A stretch of DNA of 64,000 nucleotides from Paeniglutamicibacter cryotolerans (GTDB taxonomy: Bacteria; Actinomycetota; Actinomycetes; Actinomycetales; Micrococcaceae), in the NCBI RefSeq assembly GCF_014190875.1, contig NZ_JACHVS010000001.1, positions 124,001 through 188,000 of the forward strand, in the 5' to 3' direction. The notes below the pieces were generated by a model, which worked only from the letters and a program-made list of their open reading frames with translations, was not told where the DNA came from and ran no database searches. The translations under genes were made by a program, and so were the position numbers. Positions 51,146-59,928 of the stretch are shown piece after piece. Numbering within the stretch: position 1 is the stretch's first letter; each line of letters opens with the position of its first letter.

Positions 51146-52540
51146 ATGAACGAAGCACCTGTTGAAAACGGATTTTTCCGCTGGGTCAGGACCCTGGGGG
51201 TCAACCGCAGCGAACACGGCTGGATCGGCGGCGTCGCCTCCGGCATCGGCGCCCGGTTCGGCATCGACCCGGTCCTGGCCCGCGGCATCATGGTGGTCCT
51301 CGCCCTGTTCGGCGGGTTCGGCATAGCCGCCTATGGATTGGCGTGGGCCCTGCTGCCGGGGCACGACGGCCGCATCCACCTGCAGGAGGCGGCCCGCGGC
51401 CGTTGGGCCAGCGGGATGACCGGTGCGCTGATCTTCTTCATCGTGGGCAGCGTCGGCGAGCCCTGGGGTGTGGGCTGGTGGGGCTGGGACGGCGGCTGGG
51501 GCTGGATCTGGCCGGTCGGCGCCGTGGCCTTGGTGCTGTGGCTGGTTTTGTCCCGTGAATCACCGGGAGCCGACGCCGACGGATCCACCCGCACCTCCCG
51601 GTTCAAGGCGGCCTTCGGTCAGCAGGGGCCGCGGGGCGGCTACTCCACTGCGGCGCAATCCACCCACGCCGCATCCACCACGGGAACCATCCCGCCGCTA
51701 CCCGAGGACGCCACCGACATGAACAACACTTCTCCCACCGATCCGGCCTCCGGCACCGAGCCGGGACCGGTCAGCCTGCACAAGCCACCGGCCGATTCCG
51801 CTGGATTCGGCTCCGGATTCGACAGCGGCTTCGATGCCGGATTCGACTCCGGCTACCAGCCGCCTGCCTATGTTCCGGCTCCGGCCGAACCCCGGGCTCC
51901 GCGGATCCCGCGGGCACACCCGCTTCCCGGATACCAGGGCGCCATCGTGCTCGGCATCGCGGCCCTGGCAGCAGGCCTGATCCTGGCCCTGGAGAACATG
52001 AACGTCATCAGCCTGGGCGCCAGCCCGGTGGCGGTCGCCCTGGCCGCGGCGTTGCTGGTGATCGGCATCGGCGTCATCGCCGCCGCGGTGCGCCGGCACA
52101 CCGGCGGCGTGCTGATCGGCCTGGGCATCCCGGTACTGGTGCTCTCGCTGGTCTTCGGCGGGACTGCGCTGGGTTCCGCCAGCCGCACCGCCTGGATCGG
52201 CGGAATCACCGACCAGACCGGCAACGCCTACACCTATGTGTTCCACTCCGGGCAGCTTGACCTGACCGGGTATTCCACCATCACCCAAAACACCACGCTC
52301 ACCGTCGACAACGTCTTTTCCTCGGTGGACATCGCCGTACCGGGCAACATACCGGTAGTGGTGGAATCCACCGGCGTCTTCAGCAGCCTCGAGCTGCGCA
52401 CTGCCGACGGCGTCACCGGGACGAGCACCAGCTCCGGGCAGCTGAACCCCGGAGCCACCGGACCGACTCTGACCATCAAACTCGACGGAGCGTTCACCAG
52501 CGCCACCGTCACCTCCCAGAAAGCAACGGTGACACCATGA
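51146..52540 (+). CDS. PspC-domain membrane protein with C-terminal toastrack-like domain
   Basis: A 464-residue protein starting at ATG 51146 after GGAAGGATGG. An N-terminal PspC domain (about 15-75: GWIGGVASGIGARFGIDPVLARGI) is followed by a Trp/Gly-rich membrane segment (GWGWIWPVGAVALVLWLVLS). A low-complexity Ser/Pro/Gly linker with FDSGFDAGFDSG repeats (about 215-245) leads to three membrane segments (about 270-350), then a beta-rich extracytoplasmic domain (from about 355; LTVDNVFSSVDIAVPGNIPV) resembling LiaF/toastrack domains of phage-shock-like systems. Divergent from the cognate two-component genes. Confidence 0.9.
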   Translation: MNEAPVENGFFRWVRTLGVNRSEHGWIGGVASGIGARFGIDPVLARGIMVVLALFGGFGIAAYGLAWALLPGHDGRIHLQEAARGRWASGMTGALIFFIVGSVGEPWGVGWWGWDGGWGWIWPVGAVALVLWLVLSRESPGADADGSTRTSRFKAAFGQQGPRGGYSTAAQSTHAASTTGTIPPLPEDATDMNNTSPTDPASGTEPGPVSLHKPPADSAGFGSGFDSGFDAGFDSGYQPPAYVPAPAEPRAPRIPRAHPLPGYQGAIVLGIAALAAGLILALENMNVISLGASPVAVALAAALLVIGIGVIAAAVRRHTGGVLIGLGIPVLVLSLVFGGTALGSASRTAWIGGITDQTGNAYTYVFHSGQLDLTGYSTITQNTTLTVDNVFSSVDIAVPGNIPVVVESTGVFSSLELRTADGVTGTSTSSGQLNPGATGPTLTIKLDGAFTSATVTSQKATVTP

Positions 52541-52767
52541 GCGAGCCATCCACCGCCGAATCCCCCGCCCTCCCCGAGGAACCCGTCCGGTTCCCCGTCG
52601 GGACGCTGGTGTTCGGACTCGTCCTGGTCCTGGTCGGGGCGCTGCTGCTGGTGTCGCTGCTGACCGGGTTCACCTTCAACCCCGGCATGCTCGCCATCTG
52701 CGTGCTGGTAGCCGCCGGCCTGGTGCTGGTCATCGGCGGCATCGCCGCCAGCCGCCGGCACCGCTGA
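52537..52767 (+). CDS. Small two-span membrane protein
   Basis: A 76-residue protein that overlaps the preceding gene by 4 nt (ATGA). After an acidic, Pro-rich N-terminus it has two hydrophobic spans (VGTLVFGLVLVLVGALLLVS and MLAICVLVAAGLVLVIGG) and a basic end (ASRRHR). Unknown function, but translational coupling ties it to the PspC/toastrack protein, so it is probably an accessory of the same envelope module. Confidence 0.82.
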   Translation: MSEPSTAESPALPEEPVRFPVGTLVFGLVLVLVGALLLVSLLTGFTFNPGMLAICVLVAAGLVLVIGGIAASRRHR

Positions 52768-52816
52768 GCCTCCCACCCCTTTCCCACGGCACCTCCCACC
52801 TGAAAGACTCAATCCC

Positions 52817-53059
52817 ATGGATAACATCTACTCGGCCCTCCGTTCGATCCCGCTGCGCCGCGGCCCCAAGCGCATGCTCGCCGGCGTGGCCGGCGGCATC
52901 GCCGAGAAGTTCGGTTGGGATGTCAATCTCGTCCGCATCGGGATGCTGCTCTCGTTCCTGCTGCCGGTGATCGGCATCGGCCTGTACCTGGTGTTGTGGC
53001 TGGTGCTGCCCTACCAGGACGACTCGATAGTGCTCGAGCGGATGCTCACCCGGAAGTAG
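52817..53059 (+). CDS. PspC-domain protein (single domain)
   Basis: An 80-residue protein that is essentially one PspC domain: MLAGVAGGIAEKFGWDVNLVRI followed by the hydrophobic LLSFLLPVIGIGLYLVLWLVLP segment (in part). It lies 49 nt after the small membrane gene and probably belongs to the same operon. PspC proteins sense or signal membrane stress, classically with PspA; no pspA is in the window. Confidence 0.92.
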   Translation: MDNIYSALRSIPLRRGPKRMLAGVAGGIAEKFGWDVNLVRIGMLLSFLLPVIGIGLYLVLWLVLPYQDDSIVLERMLTRK

Positions 53060-53179
53060 CCGCCTGGGGGATCCCGAACCGCTCCAACGGTCCCAGACCC
53101 CCTCGCGCGTCCCCGACATCGCCGTCATCCGGGTGTGGCCTTCGTTCCGTCCTGTGTCGGCGGTGCCTGTCCGGCGGCG

Positions 53180-54292
53180 TCATCGACTGATTTGCCTGGT
53201 GCTGACCGTCAGTTCGGCCAGGATGTCCAGGTCGACGTCGATGCCCAGGCCCGGTCCCTCCGTGAGCTGGACTTCGGGCAGCAGGTATTGGAGGTTTCCG
53301 GGTTCCTTCGTGAACTTCACGGGTCCCGAGAGCTCCGTGGAAACGATGTTGGGATGGCTGACGGCGAGATGGAATCCCGCGGCGGAAGCGATGCTGGTTT
53401 CCAGCATCGATCCGATCTGCACCTTTAAGCCACCGAGTTCGGCCTGGGTGGCCAGGCGGTGGCACGGGGTGATCCCGCCGCTTTTCATGAGTTTGAGGTT
53501 GACCATGTCCACTGAGCGGTCGCTGACGAAGCGGGCCAGGTCGTCGGCGTCGATTACCGATTCATCGGCCATGAGGCGGGTAGTGGTGTCTTGGCGCAAA
53601 AGCCGAAAACCATCGATGTCCCCGGCCCTGAGCGGCTGTTCCACCCAGTCGATCCGGTAGGGTTCCAAGGCGCGGATCATGTCCCGTGCCGTCGCCGGGT
53701 CGGACCATCCTTGGTTGGCGTCCACCCGGATGTCCAGGTCGTTGTTGATCGCCGCCCTGACCGCGCGCACCCGTTCGATGTCCAGGCCGTCGTTGCCGCC
53801 GAGCTTCATCTTAAGCTGACGATACCCTTGGCTCCGCGCCTGGACGGCTTGTTCCGCCAGGACTCCGGGCGCAAGGATGCTCATCACCTTGGCGATGGTG
53901 GGGGCTTGAGGCCGGCGTCCACCCAGCAGGGCATAGACCGGTCGCCCGGCCGCCTTGCCGGCAAGGTCCCAGCAGGCTATGTCGACGGCGGCCTTCGCTG
54001 CTCCGCAGCCCCTAAGCGTGCGGTCTAGCTGCTGGTGTATTGCCGTGATGTCTCGCGGGTCCATTCCCAGGATCGCGGGGATGAGTTCGGTTTCCAGCGC
54101 CAGGGCCACCCCGGCGGGCGTCTCGCCGGTGATGTGGGCATCCGGGACGCTTTCGCCGTAACCGATCGCCCCATCGTCGGTCTCCAGGGTGAGGATGACG
54201 CTGGGCATCGAATCGTAGGTGGCGTATGAAACCACGAATGGTTCCAGCAGGGGAACGTCGATGAGCGTGATGATGACGCGGGAGATCTTCAT
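53180..54292 (-). CDS. Enolase-superfamily enzyme (muconate lactonizing/dipeptide epimerase type)
   Basis: A 370-residue member of the MLE subgroup of the enolase superfamily, which abstracts an alpha proton from a carboxylate. Catalytic lysine motif KMK (Lys161/Lys163), metal ligands Asp191 (VDANQGW), Glu218 (EQPL) and Asp243 (ADES), and the second lysine in NLKLMKSGG (Lys267) are all present. The N-terminal GESVPDAHITGET loop is seen in racemases, epimerases and hydroxyproline-type dehydratases. It is the last gene of an operon with an amino-acid ABC importer and a GNAT acyltransferase, so a substrate of amino-acid or dipeptide type is likely. Epimerase/racemase or dehydratase cannot be settled from sequence. 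Confidence 0.93.
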   Translation of the reverse strand: MKISRVIITLIDVPLLEPFVVSYATYDSMPSVILTLETDDGAIGYGESVPDAHITGETPAGVALALETELIPAILGMDPRDITAIHQQLDRTLRGCGAAKAAVDIACWDLAGKAAGRPVYALLGGRRPQAPTIAKVMSILAPGVLAEQAVQARSQGYRQLKMKLGGNDGLDIERVRAVRAAINNDLDIRVDANQGWSDPATARDMIRALEPYRIDWVEQPLRAGDIDGFRLLRQDTTTRLMADESVIDADDLARFVSDRSVDMVNLKLMKSGGITPCHRLATQAELGGLKVQIGSMLETSIASAAGFHLAVSHPNIVSTELSGPVKFTKEPGNLQYLLPEVQLTEGPGLGIDVDLDILAELTVSTRQISR

Positions 54293-54362
54293 GGAGTGGC
54301 TCGCTATTCATGGGTGGGGCAAGGCGGTCTGGGCAACGGATCCGTGCCGTGGGCACGGAGGC

Positions 54363-55172
54363 TCACATGACGCTTTCGAGGAAGGCGATGGTCCGTGGGT
54401 TCTTCGGGTGGTCCAGCACCTCGGCGGGGGTACCGGATTCGACCACTACGCCGCCGTCCATGAAGACCACGCTGTCCGCGGCGCTGCGGGCGAAGCCGAT
54501 CTCGTGGGTCACTACGATCATGGTCATGCCCTCGGCGGCCAGCGTGCGCATGACGTCGAGAACGTCGCCCACCAGTTCCGGGTCCAGCGCGCTCGTGGGC
54601 TCGTCGAACAGCAGGAGCTGGGGATCCATGGCCAGGGCCCGGGCGATGGCGACCCGTTGCTGTTGGCCGCCGGAAAGTTGCGCCGGATAGGCTTTGGCCA
54701 GGGGCGCCAGGCCCACCCGGTCCAGCAGTTCCATCCCCCGCCGGAGGGCTTGTTGCTTGGGGATCTTCTTGACGCCCGAGGGAGCGGCCCAGATGTTCTC
54801 CAGGGCCGTCATGTGCGGGAAAAGGTTGAAGCGCTGGAAGACCATGCCGATGCCGCTGCGCTGCTTCGCCACTTCGCGGGGATTCATTTCGAAGATCCTG
54901 CCGTGGCGTTGCGCGTAGCCGATCAGCTCGCCACCTACCGAGATCCTGCCTCCGTCAATCCGTTCGAGGTGGTTGATGCAGCGCAGGAAGGTGGATTTGC
55001 CGGAACCGGAGGGGCCCAACAGGCACATGACTTCGCCGACATTCACGGTCAGGGAAATCCCCTTCAACACCTCCAGTCCGCCATAGTGTTTCCGGACGTT
55101 GGTGGCGACGACGAGCGGGGCGGTTGCCGCAGGGACATCACGGCGGCCGGTCGGGGCTGGTGCCTCGATCAT
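54363..55172 (-). CDS. Amino-acid ABC transporter ATP-binding protein
   Basis: A 269-residue ATPase of the polar amino-acid (GlnQ/HisP) family. Walker A is GPSGSGKST, the signature is [15 protein letters not shown], Walker B is [14 protein letters not shown], and the H-loop is [12 protein letters not shown] roughly 20-residue variable N-terminus precedes [18 protein letters not shown]. It overlaps the permease gene by 4 nt and is followed after 70 nt by the enolase-family gene. Confidence 0.97.
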   Translation of the reverse strand: MIEAPAPTGRRDVPAATAPLVVATNVRKHYGGLEVLKGISLTVNVGEVMCLLGPSGSGKSTFLRCINHLERIDGGRISVGGELIGYAQRHGRIFEMNPREVAKQRSGIGMVFQRFNLFPHMTALENIWAAPSGVKKIPKQQALRRGMELLDRVGLAPLAKAYPAQLSGGQQQRVAIARALAMDPQLLLFDEPTSALDPELVGDVLDVMRTLAAEGMTMIVVTHEIGFARSAADSVVFMDGGVVVESGTPAEVLDHPKNPRTIAFLESVM

Positions 55173-56161
55173 GGCTGGGTTCCTTTCGGTACTGGGTGGC
55201 CCGGGGTCCTACGCCATGCCGCACTGATCCTGCCCAGCGGGGTGGGGGCCAGCTGACGGGAGTTGCCCTTGCCGTAGTGGCGTTCCAGGTAGTACTGGGG
55301 AATGGCGAGGATGGATGTGAGGAAGAGGTACCAGCAGCTGACCACGACCAGCAGCTCCACCTGGCGCAGGTTCTGGGAAGAGATCTGGGTGGCCACGGTG
55401 TACAACTCGAGCACCGCGATCACGGAGAGCAGCGAGGTGTTCTTCAGCATCGAGATGGTCTCGTTGCCCATCGGCGGGATGATGACCCGCATGGCTTGCG
55501 GAAGCACCACCCTGAAGAGGGTGAAGGTCGGGGACATGCCCAGCGACGACGCTGCTTCGTGCTGGCCGGTGTCGACCGAGAGCATGCCGCCGCGGATGAT
55601 CTCGGCAGAGTATGCGGCCTGGTTCAGTGTCATGGCCAGGAGCCCGGCGGTGAAGGCCGGCACCAGGGTATTGGTGTCGATGGAAAACGCCGTGAGCTCG
55701 GTCAAGGGAATGCCGAGGGAAATCTGCGCATACAGTAGCCCGAGGTAGCCCCAGAAGACGATTTGGATCAGCAACGGGGTGCCCCGGAAAACCCAGACAT
55801 AGAACCAGGCGAACGCGTTCATCACGGGGTTCTTCGATAGCCGCATGATCGCCAGCAGGACACCGAGGATGGTGGATACCACCATCGCTACCACGGTCAG
55901 GATCAGGGTGAGGCCCACTCCGTTGAGGATCCGCGGGTTGAAGACGAAGCTGCTGATCGTTGCGTGGTCGATGTTGGGGTTCTCCCACAACGAGGATGCC
56001 AGCGCCGCGAAACCAAGTGCCAGCAGGCCCGCCCCGACCCAGCGCCAAGGATGCCTGAGCGGGACGGCGACGACGTCGTCCGGGGCTGCCCCGTCGATGG
56101 ACCGCTCATCGGCCGTCGCGGAGCCTTCCCCCGGGGGGATGGTCGCGGTTCCCTGTTTCAT
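55169..56161 (-). CDS. Amino-acid ABC transporter permease
   Basis: A 330-residue inner-membrane permease of the HisMQ/GlnP family. After an acidic N-terminus (about 1-30) and one hydrophobic segment (about 37-57) come the core spans from about 80 ([20 protein letters not shown]). The EAA loop that docks the ATPase is [20 protein letters not shown], followed by [12 protein letters not shown]. Overlaps of 4 nt with both neighbours show a tightly coupled importer operon. A single permease gene implies a homodimer. Confidence 0.96.
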   Translation of the reverse strand: MKQGTATIPPGEGSATADERSIDGAAPDDVVAVPLRHPWRWVGAGLLALGFAALASSLWENPNIDHATISSFVFNPRILNGVGLTLILTVVAMVVSTILGVLLAIMRLSKNPVMNAFAWFYVWVFRGTPLLIQIVFWGYLGLLYAQISLGIPLTELTAFSIDTNTLVPAFTAGLLAMTLNQAAYSAEIIRGGMLSVDTGQHEAASSLGMSPTFTLFRVVLPQAMRVIIPPMGNETISMLKNTSLLSVIAVLELYTVATQISSQNLRQVELLVVVSCWYLFLTSILAIPQYYLERHYGKGNSRQLAPTPLGRISAAWRRTPGHPVPKGTQP

Positions 56162-57099
56162 GGTTTGGCTGCTCCCACGTTCAGGCCGGCTTCCTTCACG
56201 GCGTAGGCCGAGAGGTCGTACTTGGCCAGGATGGTTTCGTAGTTGCCGTCGTCAATGATCGACTGGAGGGCCGCCTGCAGGGCCTTGGAAAGTTCAGCAT
56301 CCTTTTTCAGCACGCCGATTCCGGTATGGACCGGGTTGTACCCGGCCGGGTAGGCCGGGTCGTTGACCAGGTCGAAGATTTTGCCGTCCCCGGCAGTCTG
56401 CGCGGCGTAAGCCGCCGCTGCCGAGTCCACCACGTCCGCATCGGCCTTCCCGGAGCGGACCGCGGTCTGCACGTCGGTCTCCAGGGGGAGCTCCGACACG
56501 CGGATCGGACTGGAACCCCTCCCGATGCATTGCTGGTCGTAGCCGTGCAGGATCTCTGCCTGGACGGTGGCCTTCTGCACCGCGACGTCCTTGTCGCAGA
56601 GGTCCAGTACCGTGGTGATGTTCTTTGGATTTCCCGCGGGGACGAGGATGGAGAATCCTGCATGGAAGTAGTCCACGAAATCCAGGGTCTTCTGGCGTTC
56701 GGCCGTGTCGTTCATCCCCGACATGATGATGTCGTTCTTGCCCGATTGCAGCGACGGGATGATGCTGTCGAAGGCCTGGGTCTGCAGCTCGAGCCTCACC
56801 CCGAGCTTCGCGCCCATGGCTTGGGCCAGATCGTAATCCAGGCCGGTGAGCTGCTGGTTCTCATCAAACATCTCCATGGGTGGATAGGGGATGTCGGAGG
56901 CGACCTTGATGACGCCGGAGCTCCGGTAGCTTTCGGGCAGTAGCGCGGCCGCGGCCGGGTCGACATCGGCGGCCGAAGGCGCCTCGACGTTGGTTGCTGT
57001 CGTCGCTCCCGCCGAGCAGGCCGTCAGGCCCACTCCGAGGCTCAGTCCTGCCAGGGCAAACATCATTCGGGCTCTTGCCCCACGATGGTCGGTACTCAT
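56158..57099 (-). CDS. Amino-acid ABC transporter substrate-binding lipoprotein
   Basis: Family-3 solute-binding lipoprotein of 313 residues. The signal peptide (MMFALAGLSLGVG) ends in the lipobox LTAC with Cys28 as the lipidated residue, so it is anchored on the outer face of the membrane. The binding domain has the family pattern: IKVASDIPYPPMEMFDENQQ, LTGLDYDLAQAMGAKLG and FDSIIPSLQSGKNDIIMSGM. The ligand is probably a polar amino acid or small peptide, perhaps N-acylated; not determinable here. It lies 21 nt after the GNAT gene. Confidence 0.95.
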   Translation of the reverse strand: MSTDHRGARARMMFALAGLSLGVGLTACSAGATTATNVEAPSAADVDPAAAALLPESYRSSGVIKVASDIPYPPMEMFDENQQLTGLDYDLAQAMGAKLGVRLELQTQAFDSIIPSLQSGKNDIIMSGMNDTAERQKTLDFVDYFHAGFSILVPAGNPKNITTVLDLCDKDVAVQKATVQAEILHGYDQQCIGRGSSPIRVSELPLETDVQTAVRSGKADADVVDSAAAAYAAQTAGDGKIFDLVNDPAYPAGYNPVHTGIGVLKKDAELSKALQAALQSIIDDGNYETILAKYDLSAYAVKEAGLNVGAAKP

Positions 57100-57120
57100 A
57101 TGGTGCTCCTTCGGGGTGGG

Positions 57121-57987
57121 TTAAGACGGATCGGTCAGGCTCAGGCGGTACCAGCCACTGCGGGTGACGCCGGTGGCCAGGTAGCCGGAGGCAAGCGAGG
57201 ATTCCAGGATCCCGCGCAGGTGGCTACGCCATTGGCCGGCTTGCCCGGGGTCAGTGGCCCGCATCAGGACGATGTCTTCGGGGGCACGGCACCAGAGGCC
57301 GCCGTCGGCTTGGAAAAGGCCGGGCTGCTGATCCGGACCGTATTCCAACACCTTGACGCGGGTTCGGGGGTCGAATTCCACCTCCCCGGGGAGTCCGCGG
57401 CTGGCTTGGACGCTGCGTTCGGAGACCAGCGGCCAGTGCGCAACGAGCCGGTCGCTCTCGTCGTTGGCGTTGATGTCGTCCAACATTGCGCCGTAAAAGT
57501 CTCGGGCGTATTCCGAAGCCACGGCACCGAGCTTGGTCAGGTTGAATCGGGCGTTCCGGCTCACCAGCGGATCAAATGTCCACGTCATGGACTCGATGCC
57601 CCGGGCCAGGGACCAGGCCCGTTGGTGCTGTTTCAGGGCGAATCCGACGCCCCTGTCACCGGTCCCGGGCAGGACGCCGGCGATCAGCGAATAGGTGGCC
57701 GTCCCACCGGGCGTAACGATCCCCACGGCGGCCCCGCAGAGACGTCCGGCCCGATCATAGGCGGCCGACACATTGCACCCGGCATGCGAAATGCTGCGTA
57801 GCAGGTCATAGGGAACCGGCGCCCCGTGGGGTGACATGCCCCAGATCGAGATGAGGAGTCCTTCGACGTCCCGGAGCCGTTCACGGTCGTGTTCATCCAC
57901 CACGAGGACGCCTGCTTTGGCTGCGGCGGCGGTCGCCGCCTCGGCGGCCTGGCTGGCGAGGGGGCCCGCATCGAGAGTCATTGACAT
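57121..57987 (-). CDS. GNAT-family acyltransferase (COG3375-like)
   Basis: About 288 residues; ATG at 57987 (MSMTLDAGPL) chosen, ATG 57981 also possible. The segment SLIAGVLPGTGDRGVGFALK is the acetyl-CoA binding motif A, followed by the family-specific GIESMTWTFDPLVSRNARFN and KLGAVASEYARDFYGAM. This family includes the Geobacillus N-succinyltransferase that works with N-succinylamino acid racemase. Here it is first in an operon with an importer and an enolase-superfamily enzyme, so N-acylation of an imported amino acid is the likely role (inference). Divergent from a PucR-like regulator gene. Confidence 0.9.
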   Translation of the reverse strand: MSMTLDAGPLASQAAEAATAAAAKAGVLVVDEHDRERLRDVEGLLISIWGMSPHGAPVPYDLLRSISHAGCNVSAAYDRAGRLCGAAVGIVTPGGTATYSLIAGVLPGTGDRGVGFALKQHQRAWSLARGIESMTWTFDPLVSRNARFNLTKLGAVASEYARDFYGAMLDDINANDESDRLVAHWPLVSERSVQASRGLPGEVEFDPRTRVKVLEYGPDQQPGLFQADGGLWCRAPEDIVLMRATDPGQAGQWRSHLRGILESSLASGYLATGVTRSGWYRLSLTDPS

Positions 57988-58054
57988 GTGTCTACTCTCG
58001 GGGGGATGCCCTCCTCTTGGCTTCGGCGCAGAGCACCAGCCTAAAGCCAATGCA

Positions 58055-58070
58055 TTGTGTCTGGGCACAA
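58055..58070. promoter_or_regulatory. Candidate operator between the GNAT operon and its divergent regulator
   Basis: TTGTG-TCTGGG-CACAA, a 5+6+5 palindrome in the 104-nt space between the two start codons. GCATTG and GCATTAGCATTGTT repeats flank it. Placed centrally, it could serve the divergent PucR-like protein. This is a pattern observation only. Confidence 0.4.
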
Positions 58071-58091
58071 GCCGCATTAGCATTGTTCCTC

Positions 58092-59690
58092 ATGGCCACC
58101 GAGTCCGGATCACCCGGCAACATCACCTTGCCGGCGCTACTTCGCGTTTTGGCGAGTCCCGCCGTCACGCTGCGCTCCCATGCGATTCCCCCAGCGCTGT
58201 CGCTGACCAGTCCCGCGCTGCACGACCCGCATGCACCAATGGAGGCAATCCCCGGGGCCATTCTCCTCGGGCTTGGACTCCACCCGGCCGAACCCCTCAC
58301 CACCTCCATCGTGCGCGAGGCCGCGGCGGCGGGTTTTGCCGCGCTGGTCATCAAGCAATATGCCCAGGAGCTGGGGCACGTCATCGCCGCAGCCGACCGG
58401 TCGGGCATCGCACTGCTGGTGGTCGACGACGACATCGGGTGGCGCCAGCTCGATACGCTCCTGGACTCGGCGCTCAAGGCCTCGGCGGAAGCCGGAAGCA
58501 CGCTGTCCACGCTGGGCGTGGGCGACCTCTTCGCCTTGGCCAATGCCATAGCGGCCATGGTGGGTGGTGCCACGGCCATCGAGAATCTGCAGGAACAAGT
58601 GCTGGCCTATTCAACCCTCGCCCACCAGCCCATCGATGAGGACAGGCGCCAGGGAATCCTGGGTCGCCAGGTTCCGTATCTTCCGGAGAACGCCGGACAG
58701 TACGCTGCCGTATTCCGCTCCCGCGGGGTGGTCCGGATCGAAGGGGTCGGTTCGGCGTTGGACCGGCTGGCCATTGCCGTCCGGGCCGGCAGAGAGCCCC
58801 TCGGGTCGATTTGGGTGGTGGACCAAGACGGTGACCTGGATGCCGGCGCCGAGCAGGCCTTGGAACGGGCCGCCGAGCTGGCCGCCCTGCACATGCTGCG
58901 GGCCCGAAGCGCCTACGACCTGGCCCGCCAACAGCGCGCCGAGTTCCTGCGCAACCTCATGGAAGGCGGGGAGGACGCCACGCTGATCGCAGAGCAGCTG
59001 GGGCTTCGGAACTCCGGCCCGTTCATGGTCATCGCCGTCCAACCGGACATGGGACAGGCGACGGAGATGACGCTGGGCCGGCTCGTGGACCTCGTCGCGA
59101 CCGAATGCGAGGTCCACCGTCGGGGGGCGCAGTGCGTACTGATGGGCACCACCATCTATGCGCTATTCTCCGAGGTGGATCCCTCATCGTTCAGGCCCAT
59201 TGAATCCCTGGCCCGGCGAATCACCGAGCGATCTCGAGTATCCCTGGCCGTTGAGCTGCGCATTGCCGCCGGGCCCGCGGCCGCCAGCGCATCGGAGATC
59301 GCCCGGGCCAGGCACCAGGCCGATCTGGTCCTGCTCATGCTCGGTTCCAACCCTGCCACCGGCACCTATGCGAGCGCGAGCGAGGTCCGCAGCAAGCTTG
59401 CCCTCCTGGACCTGGCCGCGCATGTGCGCACGACGCCGAACCTGATGTCGGCCGCCGCGGAAAGCATCACCGCATGCGATGCCCGGACCGGTTCCGAATA
59501 TGCGAAAACGCTGCGGACCTACCTTGACTGTTCCCGCGATTCCGCCCGGACCGCAGCCGAGTTGTCCCTCCACCAAAACACCTTGCGGTACCGCCTCAAA
59601 CGGGTCGGTGACTTGTTTGACGTCGACCTAGACCAGCCAGAGGACACCCTACTGCTCTGGTTAAGCCTTCACCTGCTTGAACTCAATTAA
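58092..59690 (+). CDS. PucR/CdaR-type transcriptional regulator
   Basis: A 532-residue regulator; ATG at 58092 chosen (MATESGSPGNITLP), no clear ribosome binding site, possibly leaderless. The N-terminal PucR-like domain (about 10-130) has LPALLRVLAS and GFAALVIKQ. A GAF-like middle part (about 150-290) follows, and a C-terminal PucR helix-turn-helix (about 475-530) with DCSRDSARTAAELSLHQNTL, RYRLKRV. Such proteins control purine, amino-acid or organic-acid catabolism. It is divergent from the acyltransferase-importer-enolase operon and very likely controls it. Confidence 0.93.
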   Translation: MATESGSPGNITLPALLRVLASPAVTLRSHAIPPALSLTSPALHDPHAPMEAIPGAILLGLGLHPAEPLTTSIVREAAAAGFAALVIKQYAQELGHVIAAADRSGIALLVVDDDIGWRQLDTLLDSALKASAEAGSTLSTLGVGDLFALANAIAAMVGGATAIENLQEQVLAYSTLAHQPIDEDRRQGILGRQVPYLPENAGQYAAVFRSRGVVRIEGVGSALDRLAIAVRAGREPLGSIWVVDQDGDLDAGAEQALERAAELAALHMLRARSAYDLARQQRAEFLRNLMEGGEDATLIAEQLGLRNSGPFMVIAVQPDMGQATEMTLGRLVDLVATECEVHRRGAQCVLMGTTIYALFSEVDPSSFRPIESLARRITERSRVSLAVELRIAAGPAAASASEIARARHQADLVLLMLGSNPATGTYASASEVRSKLALLDLAAHVRTTPNLMSAAAESITACDARTGSEYAKTLRTYLDCSRDSARTAAELSLHQNTLRYRLKRVGDLFDVDLDQPEDTLLLWLSLHLLELN

Positions 59691-59817
59691 TGACGCGGCA
59701 ACAACGTCCAGACCCCCCCGGTGGCGCAAGGCCCGGGCCGCGGGCAGTGTGCGAGCCCGGCATCCCCACTGAGCGCATGTCAGGGATGGCCGCGGCGCGA
59801 CATGGAAGCACCTGGTG

Positions 59818-59847
59818 TTGGCCGTCACACAGTGCGCTCGGTAGACT
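59818..59847 (+). promoter_or_regulatory. Candidate pfkA promoter
   Basis: TTGGCC, 18-nt spacer, TAGACT, giving a leader of about 75 nt before pfkA. It matches the relaxed actinobacterial sigma-A pattern with the same spacing as the candidate rplJ promoter. Confidence 0.55.
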
Positions 59848-59928
59848 GAGGGGCATTGAGCCCAGCGTCGCGCTCCACCGAAGACCGCCGTAGTTGGTGG
59901 TGAGAGCGCAAATGAAAGCTGAGTGAAC

